From positions 14,622,709 through 14,686,708 of the forward strand of contig CM076263.1 in assembly GCA_038380795.1 (NCBI GenBank): a DNA stretch of 64,000 nucleotides, written 5' to 3'. A program made the position numbers and the translations under genes. This document shows positions 11,027 through 22,300 of the stretch, in pieces. Position 1 is the first letter of the stretch, and every line of letters starts with the position of its first letter. Origin of the DNA: Pyrocephalus nanus (lineage: Eukaryota > Chordata > Aves > Passeriformes > Tyrannidae). The notes below the pieces were generated by a model. The model searched no databases. It was not told where the DNA came from and saw only the letters and a program-made list of their open reading frames with translations.

Positions 11027-13569
11027 CTAACATTAGATCTAGGTAAATGACTTATTTTTGAAATTTCCAAAAACTTAATTTTATTTTTCAGATTTTTATT
11101 ACTGTAAAAACATTTAATTCCTTTTTTTAATGTAAAGTACATAGAGTAATTGGTTTTATTTCATGCATTTGAAACAGTATTTTTGAACAATTTAAATCGA
11201 GTACCTATAGAGCTTTTCTTTGAGAATAAATAAGATATGCTTTAAACCACCTATTTCTATAAAACATTTTAATAAGAATATAAACAAAAAAGAGCTTTAG
11301 GATATTCCTATCTAACAGTAGTAGTTTTATTTTCTAACCTTTACTCTCTTAGGCTGCTGCAGCAAGAAAAAGACTTTCAGTTCTTACCAGAATATACAGG
11401 CAACACTTTCAGTAGCTGTCTCATTTTCTTTAGCAAAAATTAAGTGAATTTTTGGTCTTGAATGGTGTATCTATAGCACCTTTTCAAATGCAGCACAAAC
11501 TACATCCAACAAGAAGAGATTATCTTCCAATTTTCTGAGCAGTGTTAGATGACAGAGTTCAAAATTGCAAGCTCTATTACTTGGGATGTGAAAATAATGT
11601 TACAATTCCTAATTCAGCTACCATCTTCAAATGAGTATCTTGAGATCATATCAGTGAAAGAACTAAATTTAAATGTGTGCAGTGTGGCATTTTCAGATGT
11701 GTGTACTGAATATTTTTTTTGCAGTATGTCTGCATAATTATTGTAGCCTGAAGACAAAAATTAACTGGTGCATTTTGATAAAGATTGCTCTGAAAGAAAT
11801 TGACACTGTGTGCGCAACTCAGTAAGCTCATAAGGGTATTAAACATAGTGAAAGTGATAGCATGCCATTAAGTCAACCTCAAAATCCTCTATGCATGATT
11901 CTACTTTATTTAATTTGGTTCTTCTATTTTAGGTTTCACATCTGAGACACTGTAATCTTATCTTCATCAAGCCAGTTTGGTCTTCTCACTTTAACAATCA
12001 AGGGTCCTTGTTGGTTGGCTCTAGACGTCATCTCAGGGGATAGCAGCAATATCTATGAAAAAAGCTTATCTGGAAATGACAGCATTTGGTTTGCCTCTAT
12101 CATACCTGATCTCAGAATTTACCTTTTGGTGGCTGTCATTTAACACTAAAGAACTAACAGATTCTGAGTGTGGTTTCATCAGGGCAACAAGAAAAAGTAA
12201 TAATGAGGAAGTGTTTTACTAGAAATCAGGCTAGCAAATATCAAGCTATTTACTGTTTTAAAGTAAACAAATAAAATACAATCTTTTGTTTGCCTGTTTT
12301 CCAAGAGAAGCATCCAAAGAACTCTGAAGCACAGAGACTGGCAGTGAACACTGTTTATTTATCCTGCCACAGGGGAGTAAGTACACAATGAACTAATTAT
12401 GTGACACGGTTTGACTCCACGTAGATGAGATAAAACCATCAGCAGGGGCAAGCTTACACATCAGGCTCGTTGGAAGATTGTCACTGCCTTTTGCTATCTG
12501 TACCTGTAACCACCTGAAGAGATAACACTAGTAGTGCAGAAATTAGCAATAGAGAAAAAAAGCCCCCTGCTTCCCATGAAAATATATTTACAGTATGGTG
12601 GTGGGCAAAAACTAGATAAAACTAGAAAGTCAGAATCAAAGCAGTGATGGAGCATATGCAGGAAAAAGTAGTAAATATATTTTGTAATCTTTATAAATTG
12701 TGGTGGAGGGTGATATGTTCACAGGAAAGGAAAAAAGAGTGAACAAATATGTAGCAAAAAGGTTCTAAATTACTTATGGAAGTAGCTAGTATGACTAGTG
12801 TATCTGGCAAATTAGTAGATTACTGGGGAAAATAAAAGAGAAGATGGAAAGAAAAAATATCCATACTCCTTTGTTGGTAACCATTAAAATTCTAACATTA
12901 GAAAACAGGTTATTATGGAAAGCAGAGATATGAGGTGGTATTTGAATAAAAATATTCTTTATTTCTTACTTTCTTTGGATTCCTTTTTTTCCATTTATCT
13001 AGACTGAGCCACAAAAATCACATTGGACTTATAAAATCAGTGACGCTTTGCTACATTTAAATCTTTGAAAAATGTAATAAGAGGTTTAAATGCTGACATC
13101 AGTTTATTCCACAGGCCCAGTTCAGCACTGGCTTTTATAGATTGCATAACTTCAAAAGTCAACTACCTAGAATTTTGTTATGATGACTAGGTGCTAACTA
13201 TTTCTATGAGTATAACACACAGAACATCTTGTTGAATGAAAACTTTAATTTAGGAATGTCCAAGGCCATCTTAAAATTGCGTCATCTCCCCTCAATGAGT
13301 CTCAGACATGAATCAGACATGAATCAGACACACTCTTTCTTCCTGAAAGCTTTGAAATATTGCTATTTGTTAGATAGAATTTTTGTGCTGGAGCATCAAT
13401 ATTCCCTAAACAGATATTGAAAACAACTTTGGTTTTTAGAAATCATATAAACTAGCAAAGTTTATTTGATAATAATCTTACAGATCTTCAAGTGCTGTTT
13501 CATTGTTCTGATGTGGATAACATAATAGAAATCCTGAATGTGAAGCCAAAACCAACAAGAAATCATCTG

Positions 13570-15240
13570 GAAGTGGAGAAGAGGACTGGTAGTCTGGGAG
13601 GAATACAGGGAAATTGTACTGGAAGCTATGGTCAATGTTATAGAAGGCAAGGGCCAGTTAGAATTGAGTCTGGCCAGGGACATTAGGGATAATAACAAGG
13701 GCTTCCATAGCTATGTTGCAAGGAAAAGAAAGACTAGGGATTACATAGGCCCTTCCTGGAAAGAAGCAAGAGACCTGGTTACCCTGGACAAAGAGAAGGC
13801 TGAGTTTCTTAACAACTCCTGTCCCTCTATTTTCAGTGTCAAGTGCTCCAGTCAGTGTCACGCTGCCCAAGTCAAGAAAGGCAAATGCAGGGACCTGGAG
13901 AATAAAGACTTTAAGCCCACAGTAGGAGAGAATTGAGTTGAAGATCTTCTAAAGAACCTAAATGTGCACAAGTCCATGAGACCCTGGAAGATTCATCCCC
14001 AGGTCCTGAGGGAGCTAGCAGCTGTTGCTAAGTAGCTAAGCCACTATCCATCAATTTTGAAAAATCATGGCAGTCAGGTAAAGTCCCTGATGACTCGAAA
14101 AGGGAAATATAACCCCCAGTTTTAGAAAGGGGAAAGTGAAAGACCTGAAGAACTGCAAACCAGTCAGTCTCACATATGTGCTGGGCAAAATCATGGAGCA
14201 AATTCCTCTGGAAACTATACTAAGGCACATGGAAAACAAAGAAGTGATTGGTAACAGCCAACATGGCTTTACAAAGAGAATATCACGTCCAACAAGTCTG
14301 GTGACCTACTATGACAGGGCTGCAGCACTGGTGGATAGGGGCAGAGCAACTGACACTGTGCTGCTGTGACACAAAGTGTTGGTGACACCGAGCTGTGTGG
14401 TGCAGTCAGCACGCTTGAGGGAAGGGATGCCATTCAGAGGAACCTTGACATGCTTGAGGGGCGGGTCGATGCAAACCTTATGAAGTTCAACAAAGAGAAG
14501 CACAGAGTCCTACACCTGGGTCATGGCAATCCCAGACAATACCTACAGGTTAGACAGAGAAGTGATTGAGAGCAGCCCTGTGGAGAAAGACTTGGGGGTG
14601 ATGGTTGATGAAAAACTCAACATGACCCAGCAGTGTGCACTCACAGAGCAGAAAGCCAACAAATCCTGGGCGGCATCAGAAGGAGTGGTGCCAGAAGATC
14701 ATAGGAGGTGATTGTCATCCTCTACTCTGTTCTTTTGAGACCCCACTTAGAATACTGTTTATAGTTCTGGTGTTACCAACATAAAGACATGGAATGGTTG
14801 GGGCAACTCCAGAGAAGGGCCATGGCTTTGATAGGAGGACTGGAGCACCTCCCAGAGAAGACAGGCTGAGAAAATTGGGAATGTTCAGCCTGAAGAGAAG
14901 GTTCAGCAGAGATCTCATAAGAGCTTTCCAGTCTCTGAAAAGGGGCCTACAGGAAAGCTGAAGAGAGACTCTTCATTAGGAACTGTAGTGACAGGAAGAG
15001 AATGTCTTCAAATTGAAAGAGAGTAGGAAGAAATTCTTTTCCATGGAGATTTTGAGACACTGGAATAGGTTTTTGAGAGAAGTTTTAGATGCCTCAGCCC
15101 TGGCAGTGTTCAAATCTTGGTTGGATGAGGCCTTGAGCAACCTTGTGTAATGAGAGGTGTCCCTGTCCATGGCAGAGGAGATTGGGTCTACTTGATCTTT
15201 AAGGCCCATTCCAACCTCTTAAAATTTTATAATATGCAAG
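13570..15240 (+). mobile_element. CR1 LINE copy D, internally deleted
   Basis: The plus strand starts in the endonuclease-RT linker (REYREIVLEA at about 13598), continues through the RT fingers, loses the palm core, and resumes after motif C through to a CR1 3'UTR (GGTGTCCCTGTCCATGGCAG; TTTAAGGCCCATTCCAACC). The last bases are degraded, so the 8-mer tail is not recognisable. An ERVL-like LTR begins at the next base, so the tail may have been the integration site. Confidence 0.9.
13598..15150 (+). pseudogene. CR1 ORF2 remnant with RT palm core deleted (copy D)
   Basis: Frame segments in order are the linker and fingers (LELSLARDIRDNNKGF at about 13652, RKTRDY, DKEKAEFLNNS), the pre-palm block (KIMEQIPLETILRHMENKEVIGNSQHGF cut short here), and [20 protein letters not shown] at about 14300-14357. 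Sequence then jumps to [19 protein letters not shown] near 14380. Motif A's catalytic aspartate region, motif B (VPQGS) and the first part of motif C are gone. Downstream blocks ([36 protein letters not shown]) persist in shifted frames. It cannot encode an active enzyme. I place the deletion junction at about 14340-14375 by comparison with the family layout. Confidence 0.82.
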
Positions 15241-15802
15241 TGTGATGGGTTGATCTTGGCTGGACACCAGGTGCCCACCCAGCTGCTCTATCACTCCCCT
15301 TCCCAGCTGGACAGGGGAGAGAGTAAGATGGAATCAACCTATGGGTTGGGATAAGGCAGTTTATGAAAGCAAAAACTAGGTGAAAGCTTACATGCACAAA
15401 AGCAAAGTGAAAGATAACATGGTTTATTCTCTACTTCCCATCAGCAGTGATGTCCAGCCACTTTGAGAAGCAGGACTTCAGCATGTGTGAGGGTTCCTCT
15501 GCAGGCAGCCATTGGAAACAATGAATGACCCCCTCCTGCTCCTTGCCTTAGCTTTCACATCTGAGCTGATGTCATATGGTCTGGAATATCCCTTTAGTCA
15601 GTCTGGCTCATCTGACCTACTTGGGTCCCCTCCCAGGATCTTGTCCGATTGAGGAAGGAATGTTACAGTGCTGATTCTGTGCTCAGCAGCAGCAGCCAAA
15701 ACACTAGTGTGTTATCAGCACCCTTCCAGCTACCAATGCAAAGCAGAACACTGTGAGGGTTATTATGAGGAACTGAACTACAGCTCAGTAAGACTCAATT
15801 CA
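15241..15802 (-). mobile_element. ERVL-like LTR, minus orientation
   Basis: Read on the minus strand, this 562-bp block is collinear with the LTR at 44009-44586. Shared landmarks are GCTGATAACACACTAGTGTTT near the 5' end, GATATTCC-ACCATATGACATCA in the middle, and AACTGCCTTATCCCAACCCA near the 3' end. Termini are TG (15802) and CA (15241). The TATA position corresponding to GTATAAAGCT in the other copy reads GTGAAAGCT, so the promoter is decayed. TTTATT at 15423-15428 gives an AATAAA on the element strand, but not at the canonical place. I see no target duplication. It is older than the 44-kb copy by appearance. Confidence 0.8.
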
Positions 15803-15900
15803 ATCTCCACCCCTTATTCCAATTAATTCATTCCCCTCACTGAAATTATGGCTGTTAATAAAATAGAGATTAATTTTACAGTAGTTGTGCAGTAGTTGGA

Positions 15901-15925
15901 ATTTAATGATATATTATCATTAAAT
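15901..15925. repeat. Perfect 11-bp inverted repeat with 3-bp spacer
   Basis: ATTTAATGATA and its exact reverse complement flank TAT. Each arm contains homeodomain-type TAAT/ATTA cores. Just upstream is a short direct repeat (AGTAGTTG twice, 15881-15899). Confidence 0.85.
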
Positions 15926-16736
15926 GATGCAGAAATAGATGTTGATGTTGTAAAAAGTTGATGCAGATAGTACATCCACATGAATGAATAGGGTGAGATC
16001 AAATATTAACAGTCAAGATGTTGACAAAAACTTTATTCCACTCACTTTCAATCAAGTTTAACTTTTTAACTCAGTCACATAGATCATGTTAAAACAGATG
16101 AGTAAGTGGATTTGATAAGTAAAAATCTATCTAGCATCACATTGAAGGAAACTGTCAATACTTCAAGCTCTGTGAAGAATACTCTCAAATTATGCATAGC
16201 AATACTGCTAGAAAAAAATGTTAGAAGAAATGCAGTTCAAACTGCAGTTGCATTATTTTTCTGCCAATCTTTTTTTTCTTTCTCCTTTTTTTTTTTTTAA
16301 TTGAACAATGGTGACCTGTAAAATTCAAAAGCACTTCAATTTCTAATTTTTTAAAAAGAATTTTTTTTTGAAACTGACAAATAAATCTATTTACCCTCTC
16401 TGCCTGCGGAAGTCAATCACCAACTAGTCATCAAAAAATTACAGAGATTAAAGGATATTGAGGGATGAGTACTTACAGAGTATTTATTCTCTAAGACACT
16501 AATGAAGCCAAATATCTGTTTTTAAAATGTCTGCATTAAGGTGATACTCCCAGCCACTTACTGCCACTTCATGGGTTATGGAGTAGTTTATGTCAAACGG
16601 TCAACGCAGCTCAAGAAAGACAGGAACTGACAATTTCTGGAATCCAGAGCCAGCCACAATCTCTGTAAGAGCATATGGAAAGTAGTACTTTTTAGTGCCA
16701 TCTTTGCTCAAACAAAATGTCCTTAAACTTACACAT

Positions 16737-16798
16737 AAAAAAAAAAAAAAAATTATTCCTCATAGTCTTTTTGCTCTGTTTTTTTGTTTTTTTTTTTT
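16737..16798. repeat. A17 followed by T-rich run
   Basis: A17 at 16737-16753, then a T11 run at 16788-16798. The two could pair as a weak hairpin but are most likely independent homopolymers. Confidence 0.85.
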
Positions 16799-17449
16799 CA
16801 TTCAGACACTTTTTGATTGGGTTCCTGAATGAACACAGAGACTATTGAAAACATCCTTGTAACTCTTTTTATATATGCAAATGTGTGAAAGTAAGATCAT
16901 AACAGCAAGTCTGGATTTTGACAAATATATCCAGCAAATATAACACAAACTAATAATAAACCTACAATAACAGGCTACCATTTTTTTATTCTGACTGGCT
17001 CATGATGGATAATAATGATAAATCGGCAATATGGAATATCTATGTGCAGTCCCACAGCAACCAACTTTTTTCTGTCCCTTTACTTTCTTACCACCTTCTT
17101 GTCTCTCTGCCACTCCTTGCCCTCTTTCTAATCATCTTTATTATATCATGAATGAGTGGTTAGGCCACTTAAAGAATCACTTTCAAATGTATTTGTAAAG
17201 CAGATTTTAATGCAAATTTGTGAAAGTTTAGCAGTAGCACTTATTAGTTGACTAATTTAACACTTCAAAAATGATACAATAGGATTTACTATGATCACAG
17301 CAGCTACTTATAGATCTGAGTTGGCAATATTCATACTCTTCTTGCTACAGGGTATTTAAATCCAATTCACACATGCATATATACAGACACAGAGAATTAC
17401 CTACAAAGGTTTATATAACTATTAAAAATTCCCCCTGAGTTTAGTGAGA

Positions 17450-17895
17450 TACTCATGTCAGATGCCCTGGCAATGCTCAGCAGGCAAAGGCTGAGATGCC
17501 AAGAGTCAGGTGTATCAGTCCAGATCCCATCAGCAGCTTCGGCAATGGTCCTTCGAGTGTCATAGATTGGAGAGCTGGTGAGCCCTCAGAGGGAGGTGCT
17601 GGTGCAGCTGCAGCAGCTCTGGAGAGATCAAAGGGCCTCACTTTGGATTTCTTCTCATAGGGTCATGAGGTGTTTGGCTTAACTCACCTGTCAGTGCTCC
17701 TAGGCTGTCAGGGGATGACTGAATATCTCTCCTCCTGCTCCTTGCTTAAGCAACGTACAGGCAGTGCCTTCTCCACCTTAGTTAGTAAGGCTGCATGGGT
17801 TTCTGATAAGGTTTCTGGTAAGGAAGCTCATCACCTAATTCTTTACTCAAGACAGGGACCTAATGAGAATTCCTCAGACTATAGAGTGACTTGAG
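17450..17895. other. Unclassified repeat-like block, higher GC than its flanks
   Basis: This roughly 450-bp block stands out from the AT-rich surroundings by base composition and by words such as CAGCTGCAGCAGCTCTGGAG (17604-17623). It has no long frame beyond 74 codons. It could be an ancient repeat, an LTR piece or a conserved element. I cannot assign it. Confidence 0.3.
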
Positions 17896-19180
17896 GAGAA
17901 AGGGAGGGGAAATGCACCAACACAGAGGAATGCCACTGCATTTCTGCCTTTTTTTCTAAATTCATTCTTAATTTTTAGGTAAGGATATGTAAGTTTATCC
18001 TTAATTTTTACATTGTGCTGTCACTTCTTCTCCTTGATGCTGTTGTTCAAAATAGCTGAAATTTATTGAGTTATTTCAGCTGCCACCCTAGCAGTGGCAA
18101 TAATGTGGGAATAATGCTAGGAAGAAAGAGTAAGTGTGCCATGACACTGACATTATCCTGTGTCGTGTTATTTATCCTACATCTACAAAGTGAGTTGATG
18201 ATTTGCATGACAGGATTAAGCAGGTTCAGACGATGCAATCTTGAGAGAGTTTTGTCTCTCAAAACAGATAGCAGGCATATATTTCTAGGTTAAATATGCT
18301 TAGCATCTCAAGGAGAGGTCTGGGTGGCACTTTCTGCCCAGAAATTAATTGGTGGATGGCTTCTCCATCAGCTTAAATCTTTTCAGTGCAAAGACAATGG
18401 CTTTTCACTTCAAAATTAGCATTAAAATGTTTCAATGTGAGCAAACCCAAGTTTCTTCTAACTTCTTTCTTAGAAATGGATGAAACTTTTTATTTAAATT
18501 GTTATGAAAAACCAGAAAGAGAAGCAAATGCTGTTAAAAATAATCCAAGTAAATAGTTTAAAACTGAGAAACTAAATAAGGTCATCTAAAAGAAATCATC
18601 AGGCAATCCTAAATTATAACATATCTTATAAATATACACGGTATGAAGACATAAGGCTATAGTATGTGGAAATGCTTTTTATGTAAAGTATGAATCTCCT
18701 ATTTTTCTCACTTTCATAAGCAATGCCTGTTTTTTTTTTTTTTTCAGAGCAATAAAGGCTCCTTTTTGAGATTTCCTGTGGTGTACAGAAAATGATAACC
18801 AATCAAATGACTGGGCAAAATGAATACAGAGTATATCTTTTACAATTTTATAAGATTTCTGACTCGATGTTACATTTTTTCAAACTACTAAAGAAATACT
18901 TTCATATTCCCAGCTGATTCTTATCATTACAGAGATGCTAATGTTGTCAGCTTTTCAGCTTTTCTGCCTGTTTACATCAAGCTGAATCCTCTGTTCTCTA
19001 TTATGAATACGCCTTGATAAACTTCTAGGTCTGCAGTTCTTTGCTGACCCAGAAAAACAGCTGTATGCAAGTCCTGACATTCTTTAACTGTTATGAAACA
19101 TATATTAAGTAGTGCTACTATGTAAATAAGTTAGGATTAAATCTAAACAAACTTTTTGGTTTCCTTTATTCTTTTTTCTT

Positions 19181-19338
19181 GTGTGTGTTTTGTTTTGTTT
19201 TGTTTTTTCTGTTTGTTTGGTTGTTTGGTTTTGTTTTGTTTTTGTTTTTGTGGGTGTTTTTTTTGTGGTGGTTTGTCTTTTTTTTTTTTTTTTTGGTTGG
19301 TTGGTTTGGTTTGAGGTTCTATTTTGGTTTGGTTTTTT
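19181..19338. repeat. G/T-only low-complexity tract
   Basis: About 160 bp of nearly pure G and T on the plus strand (GTGTGTG, TTTTG and GGTTT words), with only scattered C or A. Open frames across it (a lysine-rich one on the minus strand, a phenylalanine/tryptophan-rich one on the plus strand) are composition artefacts. Confidence 0.9.
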
Positions 19339-22300
19339 CTGCTGGACAAAGCCTTTCTATTACAAGACGCCAAGTCTCTCTCTTTCTTTCATGTAAGAGA
19401 AGAAAGGACTCAAAATTCATCAACACCAAAAGGTTTTACTCTACAGTCTCTGATGTTCAAAATAAATAATTTACTTCTCCTTCCTCCCCTCTGTTCTTCC
19501 TCCCTTCACTGCCAACAACAGTGATTACAGCCCTGTATTTGTCTTCAGAAAGCTTCCCAGAGTACAGCAACGAAAAAAATCATCACTCGTTTGCAAATAA
19601 AAAAAATTCCCTCTTTATGCATATCTGAGCTTAGAACCAGGTCAGGGTCGAAACCACATTCTGAGCGGTAATATCTAAACTCTGACCTGTATACTGTAAC
19701 GTAGATGATAGAAAACAAAATTATGAATGACAGCATGTGGAAGATATGGCTTGGCAAACACACATAGATTTTCCAAAATAAAAAGCAAAGCATAGCAAAT
19801 GCAAGTGTAGAAAATAAAACAAGAAATTTATTTACATTGGAGAAATTATTGCAGAAGATTTAAGAATCATCTCTTGCTAATTTTCTAGGCAGTTCTTCAA
19901 CAATCAATTCCTCATGTTTAGTTCCATAGGCAAAAAAAATAGATGAAAGATCTCATCTCTAGAAGGTCATATCTTGTTACGTTTAATAACTTAATATAAT
20001 AGGAAAATGAGAACGGTATTAATATATCAGAGAATTACAGGGCAAAACAAGAAAAGACTGTTCAAAGCAGGTTAGGTCTTCCTGGAAAGCGTGACTTTAA
20101 TTTCAACTCCTTGCTTTCATATTGGATACTGTTACTTTGTGTGCCTAACAAATCAATAAAGCCTGAATTTTCTGAAAGTTAAGCAAAGTGCTATCTGAAG
20201 TCAGTAGTAGACCACAATGGTTGTGGCTGTTGTGGTAATAAACAGATAGACAAATCTGAATAGAACTAATGGTCAAGTAAGAATTAATAAACACTTAGGG
20301 TCTCTTTAGAACCAACACATATGCATTATATAGGGCAAAAGTTATAAATTTCCCATACTGATACTCCAGAGAAACTGCCTGCAATGCCTCAAGCTCTGCA
20401 GAAGCCTGGTAATCCCTTTGGTCTATCAAGTTAATCTTGCATCTACAAAGAGACTCTATCGTGATATATGGTACTGTTGTCCTTATTGTTTCTTTGAAGG
20501 TCTCTTTCCCAGTGATGCATAGAAATTCAAGGTGTAAGAGACAAAGTTAAAGTCATTGGTTGGTCTTCATAGAATGAAAAGTTTCTGATGAAGAAACTGT
20601 TGATCTTGAGAAAACCTCCTATTTTATATTTTATTTTCTTTTTTTAGTGTGGGATTTTGATTTGCAAACCACTTGATTAAATTTCACTATATTTGGAAGA
20701 ATTTAGATGGTCCCAATGAGACATATCAGATAGTAGAACATTTTATATATACTCAATGACAGCCTTCATTTTATATTCTTAGCAAGCACTTAAGCACTTG
20801 TCCTGCTTGAAGAGTTTTTCTAAACAAAGAATGATTAAGCATAATAATTTACATATTTGCATAGCTAAAAGCATTCAAATTATATAACTTAGAATGATGA
20901 AGAATTATCAGAAAGTTTTTGGTTTTGTTATTATTCCTCTATTATCCCATTCCACGTTCTTGTACAGTGTCAAACTCTCTGGAATGGGAAGCATAAGCTA
21001 ATGCTAATTTGAACTGATAAATCTTCATTTTACAGGACATTTCATTTTGTATCAAAGTGCACACATCTGGAAAGAAATGAAGAGCACTTAGATTCAGATC
21101 ACTGCAGTCATGGCCAGACTGCTTCCCAGGAACTTTGCAATGTGCTAACTTATCCTCTGCTTCTGTGGGTGGATTTCGTTAGAGTGCTGGCACCGATCTT
21201 GTAAATGCACACAGCGGGAAATCTCTGTTTACATGGCGTTGCATTTAACTGTCATAGATAATATGGATAAAATCACGGATTTTATGGTAGTTTGTGATTC
21301 TGGTATTACTACTGACTATTGCTATCTTATTATTTACATTTTGGTTGCAGAAAGATCATTCCTGAGATAGGGTTGGGAACAATGCTCTGAATATCTTTGT
21401 AATGCAATATACTCCTTATTTGGCTTTGCAAAAATGCCTCTTCTGAACATAAATCTTGTTAAAAAAAGGTTTATTTTTTATATAAAGATTTGCAAAGATT
21501 ATGTGAACTTGCTTTGTGTTTGCTAGAAAGACTAAAAGGCCCAACCCTTTTCTACACCAAATCTGAATGTTCTTGAAATATAAGCTCTGCTGCTGTTTAT
21601 GTATCGACTACTATTGACTTTTTCACTTTTTCCATTTTGAGATTTAATGCAATGAATGCACATTCATAAATTCACATTCTCTAAGATACTTAATAGATAA
21701 TTTTTGAAAGACAGCAGTCCAGAGGAAATTACTCATGTAGTCATCTTATACTAGGATCATTGATACAAAATTGATTGAAAAAAATTGACTTGAATTTAAG
21801 TAGTGTATAATTTCTCTACAATAGCCACTCTGAACAAAGGTAAGGGAACATGTAATATTTAAAAATACATGATATCAATAAAGTATATGATCAAAACTAC
21901 AAGCAGAGATAAGGAAAGAGGAAAAAAGCTCTTTATTATACTACTTTATATAGAAATAAAGTACTTTATCTGACAGTTATCCTAGAAACATACTGTTATA
22001 AAGGAAAATGTTCTTTTCTCCAATGTATAAAAAAATTTGTGGTATGAAAGGCATTTTAGCTACTGTAAATAGTTGAAAGGAGATGGAACTTCTGAGAAAA
22101 CAGCCTCAAAGTGAGGAAAGGGGTGGAAATTAGGTTATCACACCTTTAAGGCTTCTGATTCTGGCTATCAGATCTCCAGATGGGCACAGCTGTGTCAGGA
22201 GCTCAGTAGAAGGATAGCAGAGGAGGAAGTTCTCCCTTAGGCAGAGGGGCTATTGTGTACTCCCTCCTCCATCTGAGATCTTTCTTCCATGGTTAAAGCA

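Larger units (their letters stand above)
7883..13569. other. Unique sequence, no gene recognised; simple repeats only
   Basis: It holds T18 (8746-8763), A15 (9826-9840) and a CCAAA-type low-complexity run (10982-11026). About 9080-10400 looks less AT-biased than its surroundings, and 10185-10290 has several TAAT/ATTA and TGACAG words; both are possible conserved non-coding sequence, on weak grounds. At 13305-13328 ATGAATCAGAC occurs twice in tandem. No exon with a recognisable protein was found. Confidence 0.55.

Noticed and set aside
19143..19373. Lysine/glutamine-rich minus-strand frame and plus-strand hydrophobic frames
   Set aside because: They are translations of the G/T low-complexity tract.
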